DNA from: Megascapheus bottae
Lineage: Eukaryota > Chordata > Mammalia > Rodentia > Geomyidae
NCBI GenBank assembly: GCA_024803745.1
Contig: JANJXV010000016.1
Span: forward strand, 44,088,025-44,152,024
Length of the DNA: 64,000 nucleotides
Reading direction: 5' to 3'
The notes beneath the pieces are model-generated. The model was not told where the DNA came from and did no database searches. It saw only the letters and a list, made by a program, of their open reading frames with translations. This document shows, piece by piece, positions 47,301-57,753 of this stretch (positions are counted from its first letter, which is position 1; each line of letters starts with the position of its first letter). The position numbers and the translations under genes are program-made.

Positions 47301-49178
47301 AGTCCACCTGAAGAGAATCCACACCAAGTCCACCTGAAGAGAATGCACACCAAGTCCACCTGAAGAGAATCCACACCAAGTCCACCTGAGGAGAATCCAC
47401 ACCAAGTCCACCTGAGGAGAATCCACACCAAGTCCACCTGAAGAGAAACCACACCAAGTCCACCTGAAGAGAATCCACACCAAGTCCACCTGAGGAGAAT
47501 CCACACCAAGTCCACCTGAAGAGAAACCACACCAAGTCCACCTGAAGAGAAACCACACCAAGTCCACCTGAGGAGAATCCACACCAAGTCCACCTGAAGA
47601 GAATGCACACCAAGTCCACCTGAAGAGAATCCACACCAAGTCCACCTGAGGAGAATCCACACCAAGTCCACCTGAAGAGAATCCACACCAAGTCCACCTG
47701 AAGAGAAACCACACCAAGTCCACCTGAAGAGAAATCACACCAAGTCCACCTGAGGAGAATCCACACCAAGTCCACCTGAAGAGAAATCACACCAAGTCCA
47801 CCTGAGGAGAATCCACACCAAGTCCACCTGAAGAGAAACCATACCAAGTCCACCTGAAGAGAAACCACACCAAGTCCACCTGAAGAGAATCCACACCAAG
47901 TCCACCTGAAGAGAATCCACACCAAGTCCACCTGAAGAGAATCCACACCAAGTCCACCTGAAGAGAATCCACACCAAGTCCACCTGAAGAGAAACCATAC
48001 CAAGTCCACCTGAAGAGAATCCACACCAAGTCCACCTGAAGAGAATCCACACCAAGTCCACCTGAAGAGAATCCACACCAAGTCCACCTGAGGAGAATCC
48101 ACACCAAGTCCACCTGAAGAGAATCCACACCAAGTCCACCTGAAGAGAATCCACACCAAGTCCACCTGAAGAGAATCCACACCAAGTCCACCTGAGGAGA
48201 ATCCACACCAAGTCCACCTGAGGAGAATCCACACCAAGTCCACCTGAAGAGAAACCACACCAAGTCCACCTGAAGAGAATCCACACCAAGTCCACCTGAA
48301 GAGAATCCACACCAAGTCCACCTGAGGAGAATCCACACCAAGTCCACCTGAAGAGAAACCACACCAAGTCCACCTGAAGAGAATCCACACCAAGTCCACC
48401 TGAGGAGAAACCACACCAAGTCCACCTGAGGAGAAACCACACCAAGTCCACCTGAAGAGAAACCACACCAAGTCCACCTGAAGAGAATCCACACCAAGTC
48501 CACCTGAGGAGAATCCACACCAAGTCCACCTGAGGAGAAACCACACCAAGTCCACCTGAAGAGAATCCACACCAAGTCCACCTGAAGAGAAACCACACCA
48601 AGTCCACCTGAGGAGAATCCACACCAAGTCCACCTGAGGAGAAACCACACCAAGTCCACCTGAAGAGAATCCACACCAAGTCCACCTGAAGAGAATGCAC
48701 ACCAAGTCCACCTGAAGAGAAACCACACCAAGTCCACCTGAAGAGAAATCACACCAAGTCCACCTGAGGAGAATCCACACCAAGTCCACCTGAAGAGAAA
48801 TCACACCAAGTCCACCTGAGGAGAATCCACACCAAGTCCACCTGAAGAGAAACCATACCAAGTCCACCTGAAGAGAATGCACACCAAGTCCACCTGAAGA
48901 GAAACCACACCAAGTCCACCTGAAGAGAAATCACACCAAGTCCACCTGAAGAGAAACCACACCAAGTCCACCTGAGGAGAAAACACACCAAGTCCACCTG
49001 AGGAGAATCCACACCAAGTCCACCTGAGGAGAATCCACACCAAGTCCACCTGAGGAGAATCCACACCAAGTCCACCTGAAGAGAATCCACACCAAGTCCA
49101 CCTGAGGAGAATCCACACCAAGTCCACCTGAGGAGAATGCACACCAAGTCCACCTGAGGAGAATCCACACCAAGTCCC
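35321..49178 (+). repeat. Giant 26-bp minisatellite, 533 units
   Basis: The unit contains ACCAAGTCCACCTG followed by a variable part in which GAGG/GAAG and AAT/AAA alternate, giving four main unit types. The first AGTCC is at 35,321 and the last at 49,173. The 13,852-bp span equals 523 units of 26 bp, eight of 25 bp (GAAGAAAACC units near 35,645, 37,931, 38,427, 38,735, 40,424, 40,630, 44,142 and 44,348) and two of 27 bp (GATGAGAAACCCAC near 36,655 and 36,785). The right edge is abrupt, ending in AAGTCCCCACTGTG. The unit has no CpG, only 3 T in 26, and a CACCTG E-box. No stop codon occurs on the minus strand in any frame. No transcript, function or satellite family name can be assigned from the sequence. 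Confidence 0.98.
35328..43970 (-). other. Giant stop-free frame inside the minisatellite, not called a gene
   Basis: The minus strand stays open for 2,880 codons. Similar frames cover 36,952-43,788 (2,278 codons), 42,344-46,438 (1,364), 44,335-48,882 (1,515) and 35,024-38,695 (1,223). Since 26 leaves remainder 2 on division by 3, each frame cycles through all three phases and repeats a 26-residue motif (such as VDLVWILLRWTWCGF then SSGGLGV). One-base deletions merely switch phase and do not close the frame. The openness is a property of the repeat: rare changes such as CGCCTAAAG (TAG on the minus strand, about 42,340) end frames without apparent selection. No promoter, start context or splice structure supports expression. 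Confidence 0.9.
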
Positions 49179-49321
49179 CACTGTGAATCCTCACGGAGTT
49201 CTCGGAGCTGTCTGTGCTTGCCTAGCAGACAGCAGGGATCATCAAAACCCTCGGTATGCTGCACTGTGCATCGAATGAGCCTTGTCTACAAGCTCCACTC
49301 CTCCATCCTCCTCCCACAGAG

Positions 49322-49515
49322 GACACAGGCCAGGCCCCCAGCCCCTCAGTGGGTGACACAGGCCAGGCCCCCAGCCCCTCAGTGGGTGACACAGGCCAGG
49401 CCCCCAGCCCCTCAGTGGGTGACACAGGCCAGGCCCCCAGCCCCTCAGTGGGTGACACAGGCCAGGCCCCCAGCCCCTCAGTGGGTGACACAGGCCAGGC
49501 CCCCAGCCCCTCAGT
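49322..49515 (+). repeat. 33-bp minisatellite, 6 copies
   Basis: Units beginning GACACAGGCCAGGCCCCCAG repeat every 33 bp at 49,322, 49,355, 49,388, 49,421, 49,454 and 49,487. I see no internal differences until the last unit ends with GTGGCC. It is C-rich on the plus strand, with G runs (GGGG, GGGGG) on the minus strand. The period is a multiple of 3, so it gives an 11-residue repeat in frames on both strands (for example TGQAPSPSVGD), which is not evidence of coding. It is unrelated in sequence to the 26-bp array that ends 145 bp upstream. Confidence 0.97.
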
Positions 49516-51465
49516 GGCCACTGTGCACATTGAAAATGGGCTAACAAGGCATGCCAGGGAGACCGGAGGGAACTACCTCGCCATCTGTCCAGGGGACTGA
49601 GGAGGGGACCTTCAACACGAGAACGTTCCTTTGCCTCGGCAGGCAAGGGAGCAGGCAGAGTCCTTCCAAGAAAGAGGTGGCCGGTGGCCGGCAGCAGAGC
49701 CGTGGAAGGGAGCAGGGAGTCTCCAGGAGAGGGAAACAGGCGGGACTCAGAGACGAAAGAGGCCCGCCCATGTGACGTCTGGGAATCAAGAATGAAGATG
49801 TGGCACCCACAGGAGAAAGGCCGGCCCCGGGTCTGCGTGGACACGGGGTAGCTGACAAGCACGGCCCACGCTCGGGCACAGTACGTGAGGCCGAAATCAC
49901 CAAGGAGGCCAGCGGCGTTGTGACAGGCCACCGAGCTGATCCTCCTCCCAGATAAGCCAGGAGACCACTGCCCACGAGGGCTGCCCACGACCCAGTCAGA
50001 CCTGGACTCACACAGACCTACAGATGCATGCCGGTGTGGTGGGCCTCGTAGATGAATCCAGACACCTTGGTAGACGTGGAAGCAGCAGTGAGCCTGATTC
50101 CCAGGTCTAACACCCATGCCTCCAACGCGCAAACCATCAGGGCTGTGTTCTTTCCGAGTCTAGCCATGAGCACAGAAGCGGACACAAACAGCCAGGCGGG
50201 AGCGAGGCCTGAGACCATCCCCGAAAACAGGGCCTTAGTTACTGACTCCCCAGAACCTGTAGAAATCACCAGTTGTTCTGTCTTCGGTGGGAAGTTTTAT
50301 ATTGCTGACTTTCTGCTTTTACTATCACCACACGAGGCTTTCAAGTGTGTGAAGGAAAAAGTATATCCCATAAAACTTTCTTAAATTGAAGATCACCCCG
50401 AAGCCGCTTTCTTCCAAGACACACAGGCTGAGGGGCTTGGATCCCTGTGCCGCTTCCGTGGCGGCTCCTGCAGCCCGGCTGTCAGGGGCAGGTCAAAGAA
50501 GGACAACGGGGGGTTGGACTTCAAGGACCAGCTCACAATGCCCTGCCTGACAAAAATAGCTTCTTTCATGGAGGAATTGGAGGATCTGAGCATGGCTGAG
50601 CGTGCCGTCTCTGCGGGAGCCCACACAAAGCCAGCACAGGGTACCTGGGCACTTTCTTACAGAGCCACAGAAGTTTCCAGGCACCTTTACACAGGCCTGT
50701 CACCACCTCAATTCTGCTCCTCAGGCTCTCACAATAAAAGGATATTGTCACCCAGGGTGCGCTTTCTTCCCATGGGGTTTGCCCGCTCCACAGTCAGGAT
50801 GTTGACAGCAGTGTCAGGGTGGTGTGTGTGACCCTAGCTGGGAGAGGGGGGAGCGCCACCCCACCTGCCACGGTGTCCCTGGGGAATCCGCAGGAAGCAG
50901 AGCCTTGGATGTAAATCCTTTCTGACCCCAACCCCACTGCCTCATCTGGAGCTTCACCTATCCAAAACGCCACAGGAAGTCAGGAAGGTGGGGCGGTCAG
51001 CTGGGCAGACTAGATGCTCTGCAGGGCCTTTGCTGTCCATAAGCTACACGGACATCGTGGAGAGTCACTCACAGACCACAGCAGCTCAACCGGAACCCCT
51101 CGCCTCCCGGAGCTCACTGCCAGGGCGCTTCTGTCCTCTGGAGTCCTGGAAGTGTGGCCTAGACACCAGTGTGGCAGGTCCAGCGTGCAGTCCGTCCTGA
51201 ACGAGGAAAGGGGCCACCCCTCCCCAGGGGACGAACCTCCATTAGTCCAGGCTCTTCACCAGACTGGCCGCACACACAGAGGGCCACGTGGGCACCGGCT
51301 CTCTTGTCCCCAGCTTCCAGTCTGCATCGTCACCTCTGTCTCTCTCCTCTCACCATCCCCCACCATCTCAGTTGTCAGTGCCCTCCTGACGTACCAGGGC
51401 CTGCATGTCCACCACGCCTGCTGTGTCCCTTGTCTGCCCCCAGCCAGCAACTCCACCCCAACACA
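49516..51465. other. Non-coding DNA, no gene seen
   Basis: GC-rich unique sequence. The minus frame 49,242-50,132 (296 codons) is inflated by the 33-bp repeat and overlaps plus-strand frames. A small AT-rich part lies at 50,285-50,395. No domain is recognised. Confidence 0.5.
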
Positions 51466-51540
51466 CACACACACACGCACACACAGGCAAAACACACATG
51501 TACACACACATATACATACACACACATGCACACACACAAA
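51464..51540 (+). repeat. Interrupted (CA)n microsatellite
   Basis: CA dinucleotides are interrupted by CG, GG, TG and TA steps (ACACACACGCACACACAGGC and onward). The repeat gives His/Thr runs within a 279-codon frame at 51,014-51,853, which I therefore do not regard as a gene. Confidence 0.9.
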
Positions 51541-54400
51541 GGACTCCAAGTCCTGGGCTGGTGTACCCATCCCAGCAGAACCTGGACCACTACAAGAGCA
51601 GGAGTGTTTGCCCACGCCTTACCCTTTTCTCGTGGCGTTCGCTGCATCCCTCCCCCTGGAGGAAAGAGCTGGCCTTCACAAACACACCCCAAGCTTCAGG
51701 AAAGAGATACCACACCACCGGAAGGCATCGGGTACCTCCCCACGCTACCATCTTTCATGCTTCCGCCTTCCCTCCCCTTTCACCTGCGAGGACAGGGCTT
51801 TGCGCCGTGCTCTCCACACCCCCATCTGGGTCAGAGCAGCAGCTAACAAATGAACCAGTAGCCAGCCCAGCAGTCACTGCTCTCTTCCTCTCTGTCCAGG
51901 CTTCTGTCCTGCCCCCTCTCATTCTCCATCTGCCGGACGTCATCCCCCTCATCCTCCCACGTGTCGCTAGCTGACTGCCCGGCCCTGCCTGCTTGGTATA
52001 GAGGCCACTCCACAGAAGTGCGGTCACGGGGGCTGCTGGGCCCGTGGTCCTCCCTCCAGCATGTAGCTATGGACCGAGCACCATATCCGTTAGGGTGGCC
52101 CAGGCTGCAGGGAATGTGGCTTCATCTGGTCTTGAGAAGTCTGAAAGGAGTCGGCCCGGCCTTTGACAGTGTCAGCTGAGCTGCCAGGTTAGCTCAGGCC
52201 TACCATTGCAAGCCGCCTCCTCCTCCACCTCCCTCCCAGGGCCCTGGTGAGCAGAGCTGCAGAGCTTTAGCACCAGGCTGCAGGTGGCTTCCAGGATACC
52301 CGGCCCCACCCCTCTGACCAGAGCTTTCAGCCTAGGCCCACTCACCCCGAGCACAGCACCCCGAGACCCACAGCTATGGGTCTCCACAGACACTGCCAGC
52401 GTGTCCTCTGTGACTCTGACTTGGGGTAGCACGGCCCCAAGCTGGGCACCTTTCAATACCTTTCCAGAATCCAGGGTGGCTCAGTATGATGGGTACTCTT
52501 AAGACAGAGCATTTACACCATGAGCTTTCCTGGAGCAAGAGGTGTCACTCAAGAATCCTTGCAAAGAGAAGAGGACCAAGGCTCAGGGCAGCAGAGAGGA
52601 CCAGCTCTACAATGCAAAGAACGCACACAATGCGCCATGGCTTGGGCAGAGGCAGCTGCACCCCCAGCTTTACATCCCCAGCAGAGCCTTTGCTGATGTG
52701 GGAGAGGTCAGTGGAGCATTTAGCGTCACTATTTCAATGGGCCCGAGAAGAATTCATCTGCAGTACCAGAATCGCCATAGACACTGTATGTACATGTAAT
52801 TGGATCAAGGATTCCATACTTAATTAGATCTGAAACCCCTCACATTTCCCCGAGGATAGAAGTCTACTTTTAGACTTCAATGCAATGGCCCCTTTCATGC
52901 AATTTTAAGGTTCCTCTTGAAATGCTGGGGAAAACGTGCTGACAATTTCCCCCTCTGCTCATCTGACTCTCCTTTCCCGGCGTGATGCCCGAGGGCGATC
53001 AGGAGCGGAATCCTGGCTCTGCAGACACAGATTCCCGTCACCTCACCTTTCCAAAGAGTCCAGAGGCCCCAACTGCTTTGACTCAGGGCTGCCAGGCAAA
53101 GCCGCCAGTGGTTGAGTGACCTTGCTCAGAGCTTGCCCCACCCCAGTCCCACCAGCACCAGTGATGGGCCTTGGGTTAGGTTTCTTTGGATCCTACCACC
53201 AACTAGTGGCTCAGAGTAATTTTTATCAAAGCACTGCAAGGTCTGATAAAAGCTACTGAGATGGAGGACATCGCATTATTCAATACATCACAATCAAATG
53301 AAAGACAACCTTTACCAGAATCTCAAGTAAAACTGCACCTGTGTGGGACCCAGAGACCTCTGCAGTCCACACACCAGCAACCTGACTTTGCTCCAGCTCA
53401 CACGATGTGCGGGTCAGTGAGAGAAAATGCATAAAGAAGAACATCACTGAAGCACAGATCTACAGGGGTCGGGGGAGGCCGGGCGCTCCACCTCGGGTGT
53501 GGACAGCGCAGCCCGCCTCCTCTGCTGTCCTAATGGCTGCTGATGGGCCCTGGTGCCATGACAGGCACGTGAGGAATGCCTGGCCCTGGTCTCAGCAGCC
53601 GCGGGGTCTGCGTGGGTTGAGGCCACCTGAGGCAAGGGTGTCACGGGATGAGTGGAGAAATCCCTCCCTGACCGGAGCCCCACACTCTTCCTCAGCCCTG
53701 ACTGCAGAGGAACCTACCTCAGCTCCACCCTCCAGAGCAAGTGTATGGAAGACGCTGATAATCCGAGGCCCCCGTGGCAGAGGCTCCTGCCTCCGACGAC
53801 GACGGCAATCAAATGCATGTGCCTGCCTTTGCTTGCGGCTGGTTCAGTCTGGGTGTTCAGGCAACCCACCGTGTGGCCTGCTATAAACTGGGCTGAAAGC
53901 AGCTCAGCCCCCATCCGGGATGTTCCATTGCCTGAGTCTTGGGTCTGCTTTTTACATGCCACACTCCATCTACCTGGGCCTATTACGACAATGGGGCCAA
54001 AGCCGGACTTGTCAGAGCCAGCATCAAAGACCATTCAATCATGTGGAAAGTTAGAGGGAGCTACATTCCATCACCTAGGCAGGGTAAGGGCTCCACATCA
54101 GTGGAGGCATCACAGAACCAAGAGAAATCCTGCACAGAGCCCCTAGGAAGAGTCTCCAGTACCCAAACAATGGCAGCTGCCTGCAGAACGTCAGGAGATG
54201 AATGGCTTAGAGCAATGAGTGAGAACCCGCTCACCGGAGCATGGACCGCTGGGCTTGGCTGGTTCCAGTAGCTTCTCCCTGCACACTCTGCCAGCTCCCA
54301 CACCACATGCTTTCCACGGAAGTTCTCAAGTGCCTTCTGTCATGTCTGTCCTCCTAAATTTAACTGGGCTTTCATTCACTGCTTCAATCCGTATTTGAAC
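51541..54400. other. Non-coding DNA, no gene seen
   Basis: GC-rich to mixed sequence. Frames of 90-189 codons overlap on both strands. AT-rich patches occur at 52,780-52,930 and 53,200-53,330. No exon, RNA gene or transposon is recognised. Confidence 0.5.
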
Positions 54401-54404
54401 TTGT

Positions 54405-54625
54405 GGTTTTCTGGAAGTACTAGGGCTTGAACTCAGGGCCCCCGCTTGGTAGGCAGACGCTCTACTATTGAGGTACAACTACAGCTCATGTTGGCAGGAT
54501 CCTCAGTTGCTGCCACGATAATCTCAGGCTACAATCCTCTTGTATATGCCACCATACCCAGTTCTTGGCTGGCCTGGTGCCCCGTGCTCAGCTCGTGTTT
54601 CAGTGCTTATCCTTCATTTTCTGTG
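54405..54625 (-). mobile_element. Old degenerate SINE, antisense
   Basis: ACTAGGGCTTGAACTCAGGG (54,419) is the complement of an ID-type B-box end. GGTAGGCAGACGCTCTACTA (54,450) is the complement of the left half. ATCTCAGGCTACAATCCTC and GCCACCATACCCAG resemble the composite right half. The same family pattern occurs at 16.3, 19.05 and 61.97 kb. It is diverged and inactive. Confidence 0.62.
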
Positions 54626-55480
54626 GAATTACCCGAGAGTGTAAGTAGAAGTAGGGAAGATGAGACTATTGCTTCTTTCAGGGCCAGCCAGCACTAAGTC
54701 TTGGGCCTTAGGGCCAGGCAAAAATGAGTTTACTTTGTCTGGAACCAGTCCAGTCGGTTTCTTTTCATGGAAGAGTGTGGATAACACAAAGCATGGTAGT
54801 TGAGATTAGGTGAGATACTATGCCATGTGCCGAGACAATGCTAAAATGTCATTTATCTTCCTGACTAAACTCAAAAGAAATGTAGGCTGTAATGAGTATT
54901 TAAGGGCGAATTGGAGAGTTGTGAAGAGGAGCCAATTACTGCAGTCTGCAGATCAGAGAGCAGGACAAAGTCCTGCATGTAAGAGGAGCTTGGGGGGCGT
55001 CACATAGAATTACGCAGTTCTGCCTCCACACAACTGTTACAGAAACTCGTGTGTTCTTTGTTCTGTCCCTTGGGCTCAAGGGACATTTGATTGAAGCTAG
55101 ATGGGGGCCTGAGGAGGAGAAGGGAGTGGGTCTCTCTTGTGGGAACTTCACCATGGTCTGAGTCCTCCCTCCTTGCCGCCCCCCCACCTCACTCAGTAGA
55201 ACATGGGAGCTTCCTAAGAGCTTTCACCAGGAGACCTGCCTCAGCGCATGTGAGGTCAGCCCAGAAAAGCAGGGGAGCCCTTCCCCTCTGCCGCCACCTG
55301 TCCTGGCCTACTGTGTGAAATCCGGCCTCATGCAGAGACGGCTAAGGAGCTTGCCTTCCCCTGGAGGAGCAGAGTTCACGTCCCTATCCCAGCACCCGAG
55401 CCTCCCACTCCCAAACCAGCAGAACGCGCCACCGAGACTCAAGAACAAAAGCTATGAATTTCAAACCTTCGCTTCTCCAA
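54626..55480. other. Non-coding DNA, no gene seen
   Basis: Mixed sequence with short chance frames only. Nothing recognisable. Confidence 0.5.
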
Positions 55481-55640
55481 TAACTTAACTCAGCCAATAA
55501 GCATCACGTAAAATTGATTCCTAATAAGGAAATGAATAAATACTACTTAATGGCTTTGGTAAGTGTATAGATGTGGAGAAATTATGGCCTAATAAAACCT
55601 CTGCTCTGCTTTCCCCTCAGTAATCACGGCGGCAGAGAAT
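55480..55640. promoter_or_regulatory. Candidate conserved non-coding element
   Basis: Short AT-rich block: CTTAACTCAGCCAATAAGCA, ATCACGTAAAATTGATTCC and TATGGCCTAATAAAACC. It contains homeodomain-like and CCAAT cores and no repeat. Inference only. Confidence 0.28.
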
Positions 55641-57752
55641 ACCCCTGGTCTGGCATCTCACAGCTGCATGTGACCAAGTGTCTGCAGTGAGGGGAGAGCA
55701 AAGGATCCCATTTCACACCCACCCAGAGGACGGATGCTGCCGGCATCACTGCCGTCTTGAGGACTTAGGCCTAAGCCAGCAGCCAAAGGGCAGCAGAACT
55801 GTTCTCCACGGCCCTTGGTGGTTTCTTCCCTGCCCCCCCAGCTCTTCCTTTCAGGGCAGACACTATCTCATACATGTTTTTATTCTCTCTGTAGCTACCA
55901 GGAGGCATTCAGCCAATACATCCTTATTGCATTGCATTGCTGCTAGATTTTTTTAACAAACTCTAGAAATTATTGTTTAAAATAATATATCTATATTTTT
56001 TTCTCTCAAGAGACTCAGTCACTCTCAAATGACTTCACAGGTGCCACAGTCAATTTTGGTAAGATTTTCTGCACAAAGCCACCAATGACACCCTACCAGA
56101 AGAGTGAGTCCCCAGCATCTGGGCCGCTTGACATTCCGTGAGAACGTTTTAGCATCTAAAAGATGAAACTCATAAAGAAAGCTGAAGCGTGATGGTGACT
56201 CAAGCTAAGAGTGGAGCAGAAGCAGCTCCTGACCTCTCAGCATTCAGACACAGAAGAAAATCCATGAGACCCAAAATCAAGGTGCTGAGAAAATGTATCC
56301 TGGGAAGAGGAGCTCTTGGTCATGGAAACAAACAATGCCTAAAGCACAAATTACAACGTGTCAACAGAGCCCCTCTGTGGGGCGGATATGCGTGGGATGG
56401 AAAACTCAGGAAGCGCGGGCCCAGATGCTGGGGACCAGGCCGAATCACGGCTGCGATCCCAGAAGGAATGACATCACCCATGTGACTTCAACTCTGCCCT
56501 CGCACCTGCTGTGGACAGGCATGCCATTTCCCATGTCAGGTCCCATGACTTTCCCAGATTTTCCCATGGAACAAGAGTGATTTATCAGTAAGATTTCTCA
56601 GGTGAAGTTTACAATGTTAAGAATCCAGAGTTGTCTACTATGTACCTCCAATATACACAGTCAATTCCCTCACAACCTGGGCTCCCTCCTCGCATTTGAA
56701 TACAAATGATCTAATCGTTACAGAATGCAATTTGCATTATTGCAGACTGCCACAGACTAGAAAGGACCCCACCATGCCCAGCTGAGGAAAAGGGGCTAAA
56801 GTCTGAGACAGAGCTCTGTTGGCAAGGGGAGTGCTTTGTTTGAGAAGTTACAAAAAGCTGAGGAAACACTGGATTAATGAGTAATAAACTGTTTCTGAGG
56901 TCCTTAGTTCAGAGTTAAAGCTCATCACAGACAGCTGCAAAAGGCATTGGCTTCCCTGGTTAGGAAAGATAAGTGACCTACCCAGAGTCTGCCGTAAATA
57001 TCCACTGATATTTATTTCATAATTTTACCTGTACACTTATAGAAAAGCCTTTTTTCACTGAGATTTGGGCAAGGTAGGGCAATTTTGTTTTAATTCTGCA
57101 AATTCAGTGGAAGGGATATTTAGGTTGCCTGGAGTTTAAAATGCTATTATAGCATAACCTGTTTTCTGACAGGATTAAATCCAGCTACATGGGGGCATCA
57201 CAGGGTGTCAAAGAAAGCAACTACGCAGCTACTAAAGTAAAAGAATTTGAAAGAACAGATTTTGCAATGTCTTATTGAGTGTGTTTCAACACAGCCCACA
57301 TCTTTGGCAATAAATATGGGCTTGCAGTCTTTCAGAGTCTGGGCCTCTATTTCCTTGGTGTGGTGGTGTGGTGTTAGGAAAACTGTGAATCTGGAGTTTA
57401 GCGCCCCTGGAGCCTGGTCATGTGGTTAGGAGGCCTCAGGAAGGCAGAGGCCCCAGGGACAGTCCAGAGATCAGAACAAAGGCTGGCCGTCATCCGAATA
57501 ACACCCAGGGGTAGCCCTTGTGCCCACCACATTTACCAAGAGACCACAAATACCCAGCCTGTGAGTCGGCAAGAATAAGGATGGAAGCCCTGGAAGCCAG
57601 GATGAAGTTGCCAAGGTGCAGTCTCCTCTGGTGACTATCTGGCTCTGCTCCCTGATCTGTCATTCCACCTGTCTGTCCATCTGGTTCCTGCCACCGGGGC
57701 AGTTTCGACTGGAGCTGCGGCACTGCTCACTCTCCACACAGCTCTGGGTCCT
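55641..57752. other. Non-coding DNA, no gene seen
   Basis: Mixed sequence. 56,600-57,240 is AT-rich, with GGATTAATGAGTAATAAACTG (56,871) and other ATTA cores, and may include conserved non-coding DNA. Overlapping plus frames of 98 and 95 codons (56,189-56,580) show no recognisable domain. Confidence 0.45.
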
Positions 57753-57753
57753 G

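Noticed and set aside
35321..49178. CRISPR array
   Set aside because: The 26-bp repeats abut directly with no unique spacers, and the surrounding DNA is mammalian.
35321..49178. Centromeric satellite or telomeric repeat
   Set aside because: No CENP-B-box-like CpG motif and no TTAGGG run. The unit is far shorter than typical alpha-type satellites and the array is embedded in unique DNA.
35024..49264. Very long minus-strand coding sequences (up to 2,880 codons) in the array
   Set aside because: All three minus frames are open because the 26-bp unit lacks stop codons on that strand. Different frames give the same cyclic peptide, and frameshifting unit variants are tolerated, so there is no sign of protein-level selection.
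49242..50132. 296-codon minus-strand frame as a gene
   Set aside because: About a quarter of it is the 33-bp repeat. The rest overlaps plus-strand frames in GC-rich DNA and shows no domain.
51014..51853. 279-codon plus-strand frame as a gene
   Set aside because: It includes a (CA)n-derived His/Thr run and overlaps another frame of 225 codons. No recognisable domain.
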